From: Acidimicrobiia bacterium
GTDB lineage: Bacteria; Actinomycetota; Acidimicrobiia; Acidimicrobiales; JACDCH01
Direction of reading: 5' to 3'
DNA: 44,890 nt
NCBI GenBank assembly: GCA_013694495.1
Contig: JACDCH010000546.1
Location: forward strand, 1-44,890
The position numbers and the translations under genes are program-made. The notes under the pieces were generated by a model. The model saw only the letters and a program-made list of their open reading frames with translations, ran no database searches and was not told the origin of the DNA. Positions 6,508 to 15,270 of the stretch are shown here, in pieces. How positions within the stretch are numbered: position 1 is the stretch's first letter; each line of letters begins with the position of its first letter.

Positions 6508-7437
6508 GTGGATGAGGGACCGACCAGCAGCGACGACGCCACAACAGCGAGTAGCGGGAACACTCCGGCGCCTGCGGTGCGAACGCCGTTGTATCGCGCG
6601 TCGAACGCGCCAAGGTACGGCCGCCAGTCGCTCATCAAGGAGATCCAAGGCAAGGAGAATCGAAAGCTGATCTGCTACGTCGCCGGTGCAGCAGCCTCGA
6701 TGACGAGGGACGACGTCTTGCCGCTGGTCGATCTGTTCCACACGGTCCCCGAAGGGTCAAACATCGACCTCATGCTTCAAACTCCAGGCGGTGACGTGGA
6801 TGCCGCCGAGAAGATGGCGTCGATGCTCCGAAAGCGCGTGGGGCCAGAGTCGGAGTTCCGAGTCATCGTCCCCGACTACGCGAAGAGCGCGGGCACGCTG
6901 ATTGCGCTCGCGAGCGACACGATCCTGATGAGCGACAGCTCCGAGCTTGGACCAGTCGACCCTCAACTCCCGTTACCCGATGGCAGCGGGCGAGCGAACC
7001 TCCGACCGGTGCAGTCGTACGTCGACGGCCACGACGCGCTCGTCGAGCTGGTCAACCAAGAGCCGAACGCAGCTGGTTATCGGCTCATGCTTGACAAGTA
7101 CGACCCCACCACCATCGACCTGTGCAGAAAGGTGCTCGAACGATCCACCCGTCTGGCGGAGGAGTTGCTCAAGGGAGGCATGTTCCGTCCGCCGCGTGGC
7201 GGCAACTTCACGGGTGTTGCGCGCGACCTGTCAGACAACAAGAAATGGCTGTGGCACGGCGCACCGATCGATCACAAGGAAGCTGAGCGACTTGGCCTTG
7301 CCGTCACCTATCTCGCCCCGCGTGACCCTAACTGGGAGCAGTACTGGAACCTGTACTGCGAACAGCGACTCGCGCTGAACGACTCCAACACAGCGAAACT
7401 GTTTGAATCCGACTACGTCTCACTCGTGATCGGCTAG
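6508..7437 (+). CDS. SDH/ClpP-fold serine protease of the Ubl operon
   Basis: This 309-aa protein has a disordered N-terminus of about 40 residues and then a ClpP/crotonase-type fold: NIDLMLQTPGGDVDAAEKMA (oxyanion-type glycine turn), DYAKSAGTLIALASD with the likely nucleophile Ser near residue 127, and SSELGPVDPQL. This is the pattern of the SDH/SppA-like protease family. There is no signal peptide or TM segment, so it is cytoplasmic. As the last gene of the Ubl operon it may mature Ubls or remove them from targets, in parallel with the JAB domain. A hairpin terminator lies about 240 bases downstream. Confidence 0.85.
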   Translation: MDEGPTSSDDATTASSGNTPAPAVRTPLYRASNAPRYGRQSLIKEIQGKENRKLICYVAGAAASMTRDDVLPLVDLFHTVPEGSNIDLMLQTPGGDVDAAEKMASMLRKRVGPESEFRVIVPDYAKSAGTLIALASDTILMSDSSELGPVDPQLPLPDGSGRANLRPVQSYVDGHDALVELVNQEPNAAGYRLMLDKYDPTTIDLCRKVLERSTRLAEELLKGGMFRPPRGGNFTGVARDLSDNKKWLWHGAPIDHKEAERLGLAVTYLAPRDPNWEQYWNLYCEQRLALNDSNTAKLFESDYVSLVIG

Positions 7438-7674
7438 CGACTTCGTGATCCCACGTACGCGGTGCTCGCCGACTTCAAGTACCGCGTGCGCGGGCGGTTG
7501 GTGATGAGCGGGATCGCCAACGGAGCCCTCGCACGAGGCCGAGTACCCTCGATCCTCGTGCGTTCGATCCGTGCTGCCGAGAGCTGCGAAGTGCCGCTTC
7601 ATGCTGCACCGTCCGCGGGATTTTCGCGGGATCGCGCTTCCGAGCCCGGTCGGCGAAGGCCCACCGAGAGCCCC

Positions 7675-7701
7675 GAAAACCGCATCTGACCTGCGGTTTT
7701 C
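7675..7701. terminator. Hairpin terminator between the Ubl operon and tRNA-Arg
   Basis: GAAAACCGCA (7675-7684) pairs perfectly with TGCGGTTTTC (7692-7701) around a 7-base loop, with T- and A-tracts in the arms. The 237 bases between the protease stop and this hairpin contain only a short doubtful frame with no recognisable product. Confidence 0.75.
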
Positions 7702-7710
7702 CACTATCCC

Positions 7711-7786
7711 GCCCTCGTAGCTCAGGGGATAGAGCATCGGTTTCCTAAACCGTGTGTCGCATGTTCGAATCATGCCGAGGGCGCCA
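7711..7786 (+). tRNA. tRNA-Arg (anticodon CCU)
   Basis: A full cloverleaf can be drawn. The acceptor is GCCCTCG/CGAGGGC, the D-stem GCTC/GAGC, the anticodon loop TTCCTAA gives CCT, the T-arm is GCATG-TTCGAAT-CATGC, and CCA is encoded at 7784-7786. The first anticodon-stem pair is a mismatch, seen also in other CCU tRNAs as I remember them. The integrase starts about 110 bases downstream on the same strand, so this tRNA is the probable integration target of the island to its right. Confidence 0.95.
7742..7784 (+). repeat. Left att-like site inside tRNA-Arg
   Basis: This segment runs from the anticodon loop (TTCCTAAACC) through the T-arm to the 3' acceptor strand and matches 39241-39283 at about 37 of 43 positions. 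Integrases next to tRNA genes commonly cross over in this segment. Confidence 0.7.
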
Positions 7787-7895
7787 CTAAAAGACCTGGC
7801 CAAAGGCCATTTCTGGGCGACAGATCCAGCCCGCCTCGACGACTTGCCCATCCAAATCGCCACTCTTGCCCATCCGATATGCAAGGATGACGGGC

Positions 7896-9053
7896 ATGGC
7901 CGGATCGATCCGCCAGCGAGGGAAGCAGTCGTGGGAGGTCCGATCCTTCGCCGGCAAAGACCCCGCGACTGGCAAGAAGCAGTACGTCACCAAGACGATC
8001 CGAGGTAGCCGCAAGGAAGCGGAGGTCGCCCTCGGCCGCATGCTCGGTGAGATCGAGGACGGCCAGCACACCGCGCGCGCCGGCACGGTCGGTGATCTGT
8101 GCGAGCGCTGGTTCGCCCAGGCCGCGCCCGACCTCTCACCGTCGGTCGCACCCGAGTACCGCCGACTGCTCGACAACCGCATCCTCCCCCGCTGGGGCTC
8201 AACCCCGCTGCGCCGAGTGCGCACCGCGGACCTCGACCTCTGGTACTCCGAGCTCCGCCGGAGCGGCGGTCTCAAGAGCGGCGGCCCGCTCGCCCCCAAC
8301 ACGGTGACGCGCATCCACGCCGTGCTCCGGCGCGCGCTGGCCCAGGGCGTGAAGTGGGGCTGGCTCACCACGAATCCCGCGGCGAACGCATCTCCGCCCC
8401 GCGCCCACAAGCAGCAGCTCAGCCTGCCCGACCCGTCCGACGTCGCTCGGCTCATCGAGGCGGCGGCCGACGTCAATCCGTCGCTGCCGACCTACTTCCG
8501 CCTTGCGGCGGCGACGGGAGCCCGCCGCGGTGAGATGTGCGCGCTGCGGTGGAAGCACGTCGACTTCGAGCGACGCCGCCTCACCATTGCCCGCGGCATC
8601 GTCGAGGCCGGGGGCAAGCTCATCGACAAGGACACGAAGACCCACCAGGTGCGAACCGTGACGCTCGACGAGGAGACGACGGCGATCGTCCTGGCCCACC
8701 ATGATCGGTGCGCCGATCTCGCGGAGACGTGCGGCACGACCTTGTCGCCGATCTCGCATCTGTTCTCGCACGAGGTGGACTTCTCGAAGCCATGGCGACC
8801 CGGCTACGCCACCCTCGCCTTCGGCCGCCTACGAGACGAGCTCGGGCTGGAAGGCGTGAAGCTCCACCATCTCCGCCACTTCAGCGCCACCCAGCTCCTG
8901 TCACTCGGTATCGACGTTCGCACGGTGAGCGGCCGCCTCGGTCACGCCAACGCTTCGACGACTCTCGACATCTACGCCCAGTTCATGACGCAGGCCGACG
9001 AGCGGGCCGCGAATGTGCTCGGCGCGCTGCTCAAGACACCCGACCCGTCCTGA
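7896..9053 (+). CDS. Tyrosine recombinase / integrase of the tRNA-Arg island
   Basis: The 385-aa protein starts at ATG 7896 (MAGSIRQRG), with AAGGA eight bases upstream; ATG 7887 would add three residues. It has an N-terminal arm-binding domain (SWEVRSFAGKD, KKQYVTKTIRG), a core-binding domain and a catalytic domain with ATGARRGEMCALRW, HHLRHFSATQL, LGHANASTTL and DIYAQF carrying the nucleophile Tyr. It lies just 3' of tRNA-Arg on the same strand, the classic site for an integrase using that tRNA. It faces the minus-strand helicase with a six-base gap. Confidence 0.95.
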   Translation: MAGSIRQRGKQSWEVRSFAGKDPATGKKQYVTKTIRGSRKEAEVALGRMLGEIEDGQHTARAGTVGDLCERWFAQAAPDLSPSVAPEYRRLLDNRILPRWGSTPLRRVRTADLDLWYSELRRSGGLKSGGPLAPNTVTRIHAVLRRALAQGVKWGWLTTNPAANASPPRAHKQQLSLPDPSDVARLIEAAADVNPSLPTYFRLAAATGARRGEMCALRWKHVDFERRRLTIARGIVEAGGKLIDKDTKTHQVRTVTLDEETTAIVLAHHDRCADLAETCGTTLSPISHLFSHEVDFSKPWRPGYATLAFGRLRDELGLEGVKLHHLRHFSATQLLSLGIDVRTVSGRLGHANASTTLDIYAQFMTQADERAANVLGALLKTPDPS

Positions 9054-9059
9054 GTCCGG

Positions 9060-11321
9060 TCACGCCGGTGCGGGCGACGCCGGTTCCTCGATGCCAAGGC
9101 GCCGCCGTTCCGACGCGAGGATCAGCGCCTCGGCCTGCGTCTCGTTCACGATCTTCTGCACGTCCTGGAGGTCAGAGATGTCGACGGAGTCCGGCGTGGC
9201 GTCCTTGACCGCGCTCCCCAGCACGAACTGCTCGATGAGGTGCTGCTTGCCGGCGAGCACGGCGAGCATCCGCTGGTCGACGGTGTCCTCGAGGAGGAGC
9301 CGGTGCACCTGGACCCGCCGCACCTGGCCCATGCGGTGGCAGCGGGCGACCGCTTGTGCTTCGACGGTCGGCTTCCACTGCGGCTCGCAGAGGATGACGA
9401 CCGATGCGGCCTGGATGTTGAGTCCGACGCCGCCCGCCTCGATCTGGGAAGTGAGCACTCCACCGCCCGGCCGCGCGCCCAACGCATCGACAAGCCGCTG
9501 GCGCTCGGCCGGCGGTGTGCTCCCCGTGAGCGGGCCGTAGACGGCGCCGGGGAGCGCGACGTTGGCGGCTCGGGTCACCCGGTCGAGCACATCCCGGAAG
9601 TAGGAGAACACCACCACCTTGAGGCCCTCCTCGCTGGCCTCCTCGAGGATGTCGACCAGGCGGGCCGTCTTGGCCGAGTGCTCGATCTCCAACACCGCAG
9701 CCGGGCCACCGTCGGGGATGCTCGTGTAGGCGGCCCGGCGCATCGTCTGGAAGGCCTGGGCCTCGACGGCCGCTCGGTAGGTGCGGAGATCCTCGGGTGT
9801 GGGATCCACCCAGTCGAGCGAAGGGATCTGCTCGGGCAGCTCGTTGAGCACGTCGATCTGGTTGCGGCGGAGGTACGCAGGGGCGACGGCGGTCTGGAAC
9901 GCCACCGGTCCTGCGAGCGCCGTCGCGGCGTTGACCCGGACGGCGACCTCCGGTTGGAGGTGGTCGATCAGGTTGCGGAACTCCTCCACGCGGTTCTCCA
10001 TCGGGGTTCCGGTTAGGAACAGCACCCGCTCGGCGCCGTCGGCCCACCGGGCGACGGCCTGTGAGCGCAGGGTCGCGGGGTTCTTGACGTAGTGAGCCTC
10101 GTCGACGACCAACATGGCGAGCGACGAGTCCGCTCCATCGGCGTTCGGATCGGGATCGGCAGGATCGAACCGGCGGAGCCCGTCGAAGGTGGTGATGGCC
10201 ACGCCGCCTTGGCGGAGCCACGATCGGTGTGCCCGGTCCCGCTCGGCGCCATGGAGCACGTGGGCCGCGAGCTCTGTGTGACGGTGGATCTCGCTTCGCC
10301 AGTTCGCGACCACGCTGGCGGGGCACACCACCATCGCCCGCTGCTTCCCCGCCGCCCGGAGGTGGCAGAGAGCGGCCAGCGCCTCGACTGTCTTGCCCAG
10401 GCCCATCTCGTCGCCGAGGATCGTCCGCCGCTGCACCAACGCGTACTTGGCACCGAAGGCCTGGTAACCGCGAAGGCTGGCCTTGAGGAAGGACAGGTCG
10501 AGAGCCAGGGCCTGCACCCGCTCCACGATCTCGGCCGGGAGATGGCCCCGATTCGCCTCCTCGCCCGTGCCCTCGACGATCTCGCCGAGCACGCCGAGGA
10601 GGTGGGCCGCGTTGTGCTCGAAGTCGATCCACACCTCCTCGTGGGCCCGCGGCCGGTTGATCTCGTGCAGCGAAGTGGCGAGGTACTGCCGGAACTGGAC
10701 CACCGACGGGTCGGCCAGGATTCGGTCGAGCTGCTCGACGGCGACGTTCGCCGCCGTCTTCGCGGCGGCGCGCACGAAGATGCGCCGCAGCCAGGGACGA
10801 GCTGCCGGCTCAGTGTCGACAGCCAGCGGTGACGCCGTGGCGCGCAGCCATTGGCTCATCGCTTGCGACTCGTCGACCGCCCGGGCGGCGAGGTCGTAGC
10901 GACGCAGCGAGACCAGCACGTCGGTCTGCGCCGCCGGCCGTGCGACGACGTCGAAGTGGACGCGGACCGCGGCTTCGGTGGCTGCAAGCACCTGGCGGGC
11001 CGCGGCGAGCGCCTGGGTCGCGGTGGCGTCACCGACGCCCGGCACCGCTCGGAGGCGAGCGGCAGTGGCGCCGAGGAGCTGATCGACGGTGCGATACCCC
11101 GTTCGTTCGAGCGCGTCGAGCCGCAGACCCTTGGCCGTCTCGCGCAGCCGGGCCACGGGCACCTGCGCCATCTGCCCCAACGCAACCGCCCGCCGGATGG
11201 CCGACACCTGTGCGCGGGCGACGTCGGCCACGCCGGCGGGCAGCGATTCGAGGGTGCCGACCTCGGCGAGGAGTGCCTCGTGTTCGGCCAGCACCTGTCG
11301 CGCTGATCGTGTGTCCGCCAT
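9060..11321 (-). CDS. SNF2-family helicase/translocase
   Basis: This 753-aa protein starts at MADTRSARQVL (ATG 11321). About 270 N-terminal helical residues include a helix-hairpin-helix-like stretch (LRAVPGVGDATATQALAAA). Then comes a complete SNF2 motor: GDEMGLGKTVEALAAL (Walker A), VVDEAHYVKNP (DEAH), LTGTPMENR, and the second RecA lobe with SQIEAGGVGLNIQAA and ARCHRMGQ. SNF2 motors of this kind translocate on duplex DNA in defence systems. It is divergent from the second helicase (start 11432) and is probably part of the same cluster, although it is separately transcribed. An upstream in-frame extension to 11474 lacks support. Confidence 0.9.
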   Translation of the reverse strand: MADTRSARQVLAEHEALLAEVGTLESLPAGVADVARAQVSAIRRAVALGQMAQVPVARLRETAKGLRLDALERTGYRTVDQLLGATAARLRAVPGVGDATATQALAAARQVLAATEAAVRVHFDVVARPAAQTDVLVSLRRYDLAARAVDESQAMSQWLRATASPLAVDTEPAARPWLRRIFVRAAAKTAANVAVEQLDRILADPSVVQFRQYLATSLHEINRPRAHEEVWIDFEHNAAHLLGVLGEIVEGTGEEANRGHLPAEIVERVQALALDLSFLKASLRGYQAFGAKYALVQRRTILGDEMGLGKTVEALAALCHLRAAGKQRAMVVCPASVVANWRSEIHRHTELAAHVLHGAERDRAHRSWLRQGGVAITTFDGLRRFDPADPDPNADGADSSLAMLVVDEAHYVKNPATLRSQAVARWADGAERVLFLTGTPMENRVEEFRNLIDHLQPEVAVRVNAATALAGPVAFQTAVAPAYLRRNQIDVLNELPEQIPSLDWVDPTPEDLRTYRAAVEAQAFQTMRRAAYTSIPDGGPAAVLEIEHSAKTARLVDILEEASEEGLKVVVFSYFRDVLDRVTRAANVALPGAVYGPLTGSTPPAERQRLVDALGARPGGGVLTSQIEAGGVGLNIQAASVVILCEPQWKPTVEAQAVARCHRMGQVRRVQVHRLLLEDTVDQRMLAVLAGKQHLIEQFVLGSAVKDATPDSVDISDLQDVQKIVNETQAEALILASERRRLGIEEPASPAPA

Positions 11322-11431
11322 CGCAGCAAGGTATCGGCCCCCTGTGACCGGCTTCCGGCTCACCCTGTCACAGGCCTCACGTAGGGTGACCACGGCGTCG
11401 AGCGAGTGCCGGCGGTGAACGGAAGGACACG

Positions 11432-14400
11432 ATGATGGCTGGGGACCCGCGCCCGGCAGCTGGTGGCGGAACACGCCTCGAAGACCTGACGGTCGGCGCG
11501 CTCGTCCACGGCCTGTCCACCTCGGGCCCCGTCACAGTGGTCGCCACCAAGTGGCACGGGTCGGTCGCGCTCACCTTGACCTGTCGGGACGCATCGGGCC
11601 ACGTGAGCGAGCGGGTGCTCTACCGCGACGACGAGTCCGGTCTGAGGGTCGAGAGCTCCACCCGGGGGTGGTCGTTCGACGCCGACGGCGATCTGTTCCG
11701 CCTGGCCGCCGAGGCGCGCCGCATCCAGCTCGCCCATCTGTTCGACCCGATGCTGGCGATCTCGCTGTCGCAGGTCGATCCGCTGCCGCATCAGATCCAG
11801 GCCGTCTACGGCGAGCTGCTGCCACGCCAGCCCCTCCGCTACCTCCTCGCCGACGACCCCGGTGCCGGCAAGACGATCATGGCCGGCCTCTACATCAAGG
11901 AGCTGATCCTCCGTGGAGACCTGGCCCGGTGCCTCATCGTCGCCCCAGGCGGCTTGGTGGGGCAGTGGCAAGAGGAGCTCTACGACAAGTTCGACCTGAC
12001 GTTCGAGATCCTCACCCGCGAGCTCATCGACTCATCGCTGACGGCCAACCCCTTCGCCGAGAAGAACCTTCTCCTCACCCGCCTCGACCACCTGTCTCGC
12101 AACGAGGACCTCCAAGCCAAGCTGGCCGAGACCGACTGGGACCTGATCGTCGTCGATGAGGCCCACCGGATGGCTGCGCATTGGTTCGGGGGCGAGGTCA
12201 AGGAGACCCGTCGCTATCAGCTCGGCAAGATGCTCGGTGGTATCACGCGCAACCTGCTCTTGATGACGGCCACGCCCCATGCCGGTAAGGAGGAGGACTT
12301 CCAGCTGTTCCTCGCGTTGCTGGACGGTGACCGGTTCGAGGGGCGGTTCCGCGACGGGGTGCACACCGTCGACGTCTCGGACCTCATGCGCCGGATGATC
12401 AAGGAGAAGCTGCTGCGGATGGACGGGCGCCCGCTCTTCCCCGAGCGGATCGCCTCGACCGTTCCCTATCCGCTCTCGCCGCTCGAACAGGCGCTCTACG
12501 ACGAAGTCACGAGGTACGTGACCGACGAGATGAACCGCGCCGATCGGCTCGCCGCCGAAGGTGAGGGCCGGCGAGGGAACCGGGTCGGCTTCGCCCTCAC
12601 CGTCCTCCAGCGGCGCCTCGCGTCGAGCCCCGAGGCGATCTACCAGTCTCTGCGCCGCCGCCGAGTCCGACTCGAGAAGGATCTCGTCGATGCTCGGAAC
12701 CGGGCCCGCATCGCCTCGCTCCCGTCCGCCGAAGCCCGCATCGAGCGCCTCCTCGCCGACCTGGAACGGCCGGCTCGAGGGACCGACGACGACGACGACT
12801 TCGAGGACCGCATCGACGACCTCGCCGACGATGAGCGCGAGGAGGTCGAGGAGGAGCTGGTCGACTCCGCTTCCGCAGCCCGCACCGCGCAGGAGCTCGC
12901 GCTCGAGATCCAGACCCTCACTCGGCTCGAGGAGCTGGCCAACCAAGTCCGCAAGACCGGAACCGATCGCAAGTGGACCGAGCTCCTCTCGATCCTCGAC
13001 GAGAAGCCCGAGATGCGCCACGCCGACGGCTCGCGCCGCAAGCTCATCGTCTTCACCGAGCACCGCGACACCCTGACGTACCTCGTCGACCGGCTCCGCG
13101 ACCGGTTGGGCAAGCCTGAGGCCGTTGTCACGATCCACGGCGGCACAGCGCGCGAGCAGCGCCGGGCCATCCAGGAGCGCTTCACTCAGGACAAGGACTG
13201 TCTGATCCTTGTCGCCACCGACGCCGCCGGCGAGGGCCTCAACCTTCAGCGCGCCCACCTGCTCGTCAACTACGACCTGCCCTGGAACCCGAACCGGATC
13301 GAGCAGCGCTTCGGCCGCGTCCACCGCATCGGCCAGACCGAGGTCTGCCACATGTGGAACCTCGTCGCCGAGGACACCAGAGAAGGCCAGGTTTACCTGA
13401 CCCTTCTCGCCAAGCTGGAGGAGCAGCGCAAGGCGCTGTCCGGCCAGGTGTTCGATGTCCTCGGCGAGGCATTCCGTGACGCGCCACTTCGGGATCTGCT
13501 GCTCCGAGCGATTCGCTACGGAGACCAGCCCGAGGTCCGCGACGCCATCAACCAAGTGATCGACGAGAAGGTCGGTGACGGACTCGCCGAGCTGATCGAT
13601 GCCCATGCGCTCGCGTCGGACGTTCTCGGCGAGACCCAGGTCGAGCGGATCAGGACACAGATGGAAGAGGCCGAGGCTCGTCGGCTGCAGCCGCACTACA
13701 TCCGATCGTTCTTCCTCGAAGCCTTCGACCTGCTCGGCGGTCGGATCGTGGAGCGTGAGAAGGGCCGCTTCGAGATCAAGCACGTCCCGCAGGAGCTGCG
13801 GGATCGAGACCGCCAGATCGGGCTCGGGGCACCGGTGCTCCGAGCCTACGAACGCGTCTGCTTTGACAAGGAGCAGGTCCGGGTGGTGGGCAAGCCGATC
13901 GCCGAGCTCCTCGCGCCGGGACACCCTCTCCTCGACGCCATCCTCGATGTCACCCTCGAACGGCATCGTCGAGTACTCGCCCAAGGTGCGGTGCTCGTTG
14001 ACGATCGAGACGCAGGTCTCGACGCCCGAGTGTTGGTCCTTCTCGAACATGCCGTCGCCGACGGCCGCACAGACGGACGAGGAGCCGACCGACGAGTCAT
14101 CTCCCGCCAAATGCAGTTCATCGACCTCCACGAGGACGGCACGCACACAGCCAGCGATGCCGCGCCCTACCTCGATCTGCGGCCTGCAACCACGGGTGAG
14201 CGTGCGGTCGCCGAGCAACTCCTCACGAGCGGGGGATGGCTCGCGGGCGATCTAGAGGCTGCCGCATTCGACGTCGCCGTCGGCGAGGCGATCCCCACCC
14301 ACCTCGCACGCACTCGCCTCCGCACGACCGCCCGCACCCAGAAGGTGCGATCAGCGGTCTACGAGCGACTCACCCGGGAGATCAACCACTGGGATCACCG

Positions 14401-15028
14401 GGCGAACGAGCTCGCAGCACAGGTCGAGAGCGGCAAGCAGCCGAAGATGAACCCCGAGCGCGCCCGCCAACGAGCGGACGACCTCTCCGGCCGCCTCAAG
14501 CGGCGCATGGACGACCTCGACCGCCAAGAAGAGCTGCACGCCCAGCCTCCGACGGTGACCGGCGCCGCGCTCGTCCTCCCGGCTGGCCTACTCGGACCCG
14601 GCGACGGTCCAGCCGCACCGCCCGCCCACGCGAGGGAGACCGCCCGTGTCGAGCGTCGAGCAGTTGACGCGGTTCTGTCAACAGAGGAGCGACTTGGCCG
14701 CGATCCCCGCGAGATGCCCCACAACAACCCGGGCTACGACATCGCCAGCACTACGCACGACCGCCACCTCATCTTCATCGAGGTGAAGGGTCGCGTGGCC
14801 GGCGCCGAGACGGTCACGATCACCCGTAACGAGATTCTCACCAGCCTCAACACCGACCGCTGGGTGCTCGCACTCGTCGAGGTCGCCGACGCCGACGGGC
14901 AGCCGCGCGACCATGTCCGCTACCTCCACCACCCGTTCCGAGGACAGCTCGATGACCTCGGCTTCAAGGAGACCAGCCGCACCTTCCCGTGGCGTGGACT
15001 CTGGGACGCCGCAGGGGAGCCGGCATGA
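11432..15028 (+). CDS. SNF2-type helicase with C-terminal DUF3883-like nuclease-like domain
   Basis: This 1198-aa protein starts at ATG 11432 after GGAAGG. Walker A ADDPGAGKTIMAG lies near residue 141, DEAH near 242, MTATPHAGKEED follows, then a long charged insertion and a C-lobe with DAAGEGLNLQRAHLLVNYD and RFGRVHRIGQ. This is the broad SNF2-like helicase type seen with DISARM-like methylases. Near residues 1095-1160 NNPGYDIAS, IFIEVKGRV and ITRNE form a DUF3883-like PD-(D/E)xK-type fold, so a nuclease or DNA-end-sensing function is possible. It heads a tight operon: its stop overlaps the zinc-ribbon ATG (ATGA). Confidence 0.9.
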   Translation: MMAGDPRPAAGGGTRLEDLTVGALVHGLSTSGPVTVVATKWHGSVALTLTCRDASGHVSERVLYRDDESGLRVESSTRGWSFDADGDLFRLAAEARRIQLAHLFDPMLAISLSQVDPLPHQIQAVYGELLPRQPLRYLLADDPGAGKTIMAGLYIKELILRGDLARCLIVAPGGLVGQWQEELYDKFDLTFEILTRELIDSSLTANPFAEKNLLLTRLDHLSRNEDLQAKLAETDWDLIVVDEAHRMAAHWFGGEVKETRRYQLGKMLGGITRNLLLMTATPHAGKEEDFQLFLALLDGDRFEGRFRDGVHTVDVSDLMRRMIKEKLLRMDGRPLFPERIASTVPYPLSPLEQALYDEVTRYVTDEMNRADRLAAEGEGRRGNRVGFALTVLQRRLASSPEAIYQSLRRRRVRLEKDLVDARNRARIASLPSAEARIERLLADLERPARGTDDDDDFEDRIDDLADDEREEVEEELVDSASAARTAQELALEIQTLTRLEELANQVRKTGTDRKWTELLSILDEKPEMRHADGSRRKLIVFTEHRDTLTYLVDRLRDRLGKPEAVVTIHGGTAREQRRAIQERFTQDKDCLILVATDAAGEGLNLQRAHLLVNYDLPWNPNRIEQRFGRVHRIGQTEVCHMWNLVAEDTREGQVYLTLLAKLEEQRKALSGQVFDVLGEAFRDAPLRDLLLRAIRYGDQPEVRDAINQVIDEKVGDGLAELIDAHALASDVLGETQVERIRTQMEEAEARRLQPHYIRSFFLEAFDLLGGRIVEREKGRFEIKHVPQELRDRDRQIGLGAPVLRAYERVCFDKEQVRVVGKPIAELLAPGHPLLDAILDVTLERHRRVLAQGAVLVDDRDAGLDARVLVLLEHAVADGRTDGRGADRRVISRQMQFIDLHEDGTHTASDAAPYLDLRPATTGERAVAEQLLTSGGWLAGDLEAAAFDVAVGEAIPTHLARTRLRTTARTQKVRSAVYERLTREINHWDHRANELAAQVESGKQPKMNPERARQRADDLSGRLKRRMDDLDRQEELHAQPPTVTGAALVLPAGLLGPGDGPAAPPAHARETARVERRAVDAVLSTEERLGRDPREMPHNNPGYDIASTTHDRHLIFIEVKGRVAGAETVTITRNEILTSLNTDRWVLALVEVADADGQPRDHVRYLHHPFRGQLDDLGFKETSRTFPWRGLWDAAGEPA

Positions 15029-15270
15029 CCACCTGGCCGAAGTCGTGGCTCGCCGGTTCACCGGGTGCCGCATGCCCGACGTGCGGCGAACGATCAGGCC
15101 GTCCCATCCTGATGGGCATGCCGAGCGGCGAGGTGTTCGAGGCCCTCGACGCCGGTGCGATCGACATCGAGCTAGGCGGCTGCTGCATCAGCGACGACGA
15201 CCCGACCCACCGCTGCGCCGCCTGCGGTGTGTCGTTCGGTGGGCGGCCGGCAGCTCAGGAGCGAACGTGA
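15025..15270 (+). CDS. Small zinc-ribbon protein, 81 aa
   Basis: The gene overlaps the helicase by ATGA and the methylase by GTGA, so all three are translationally coupled. The protein shows CPTCG near residue 18, a CC pair near residue 53 and CAACG near residue 68, giving two CxxC knuckles and further thiols that could bind zinc. No other domain is present. Tight packing between helicase and methylase suggests an accessory subunit of that complex, but no specific function can be assigned. Confidence 0.75.
   Translation: MTTWPKSWLAGSPGAACPTCGERSGRPILMGMPSGEVFEALDAGAIDIELGGCCISDDDPTHRCAACGVSFGGRPAAQERT

Noticed and set aside
7462..7689. 75-codon frame after the serine protease
   Set aside because: No recognisable domain or ribosome binding site, and it runs into the terminator hairpin; at most a decayed gene fragment.
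14913..15266. Longer 5' extension of the methylase frame
   Set aside because: It overlaps both the helicase end and the zinc-ribbon gene; GTG 15267 gives the typical DUF1156 N-terminus and a GTGA coupling.
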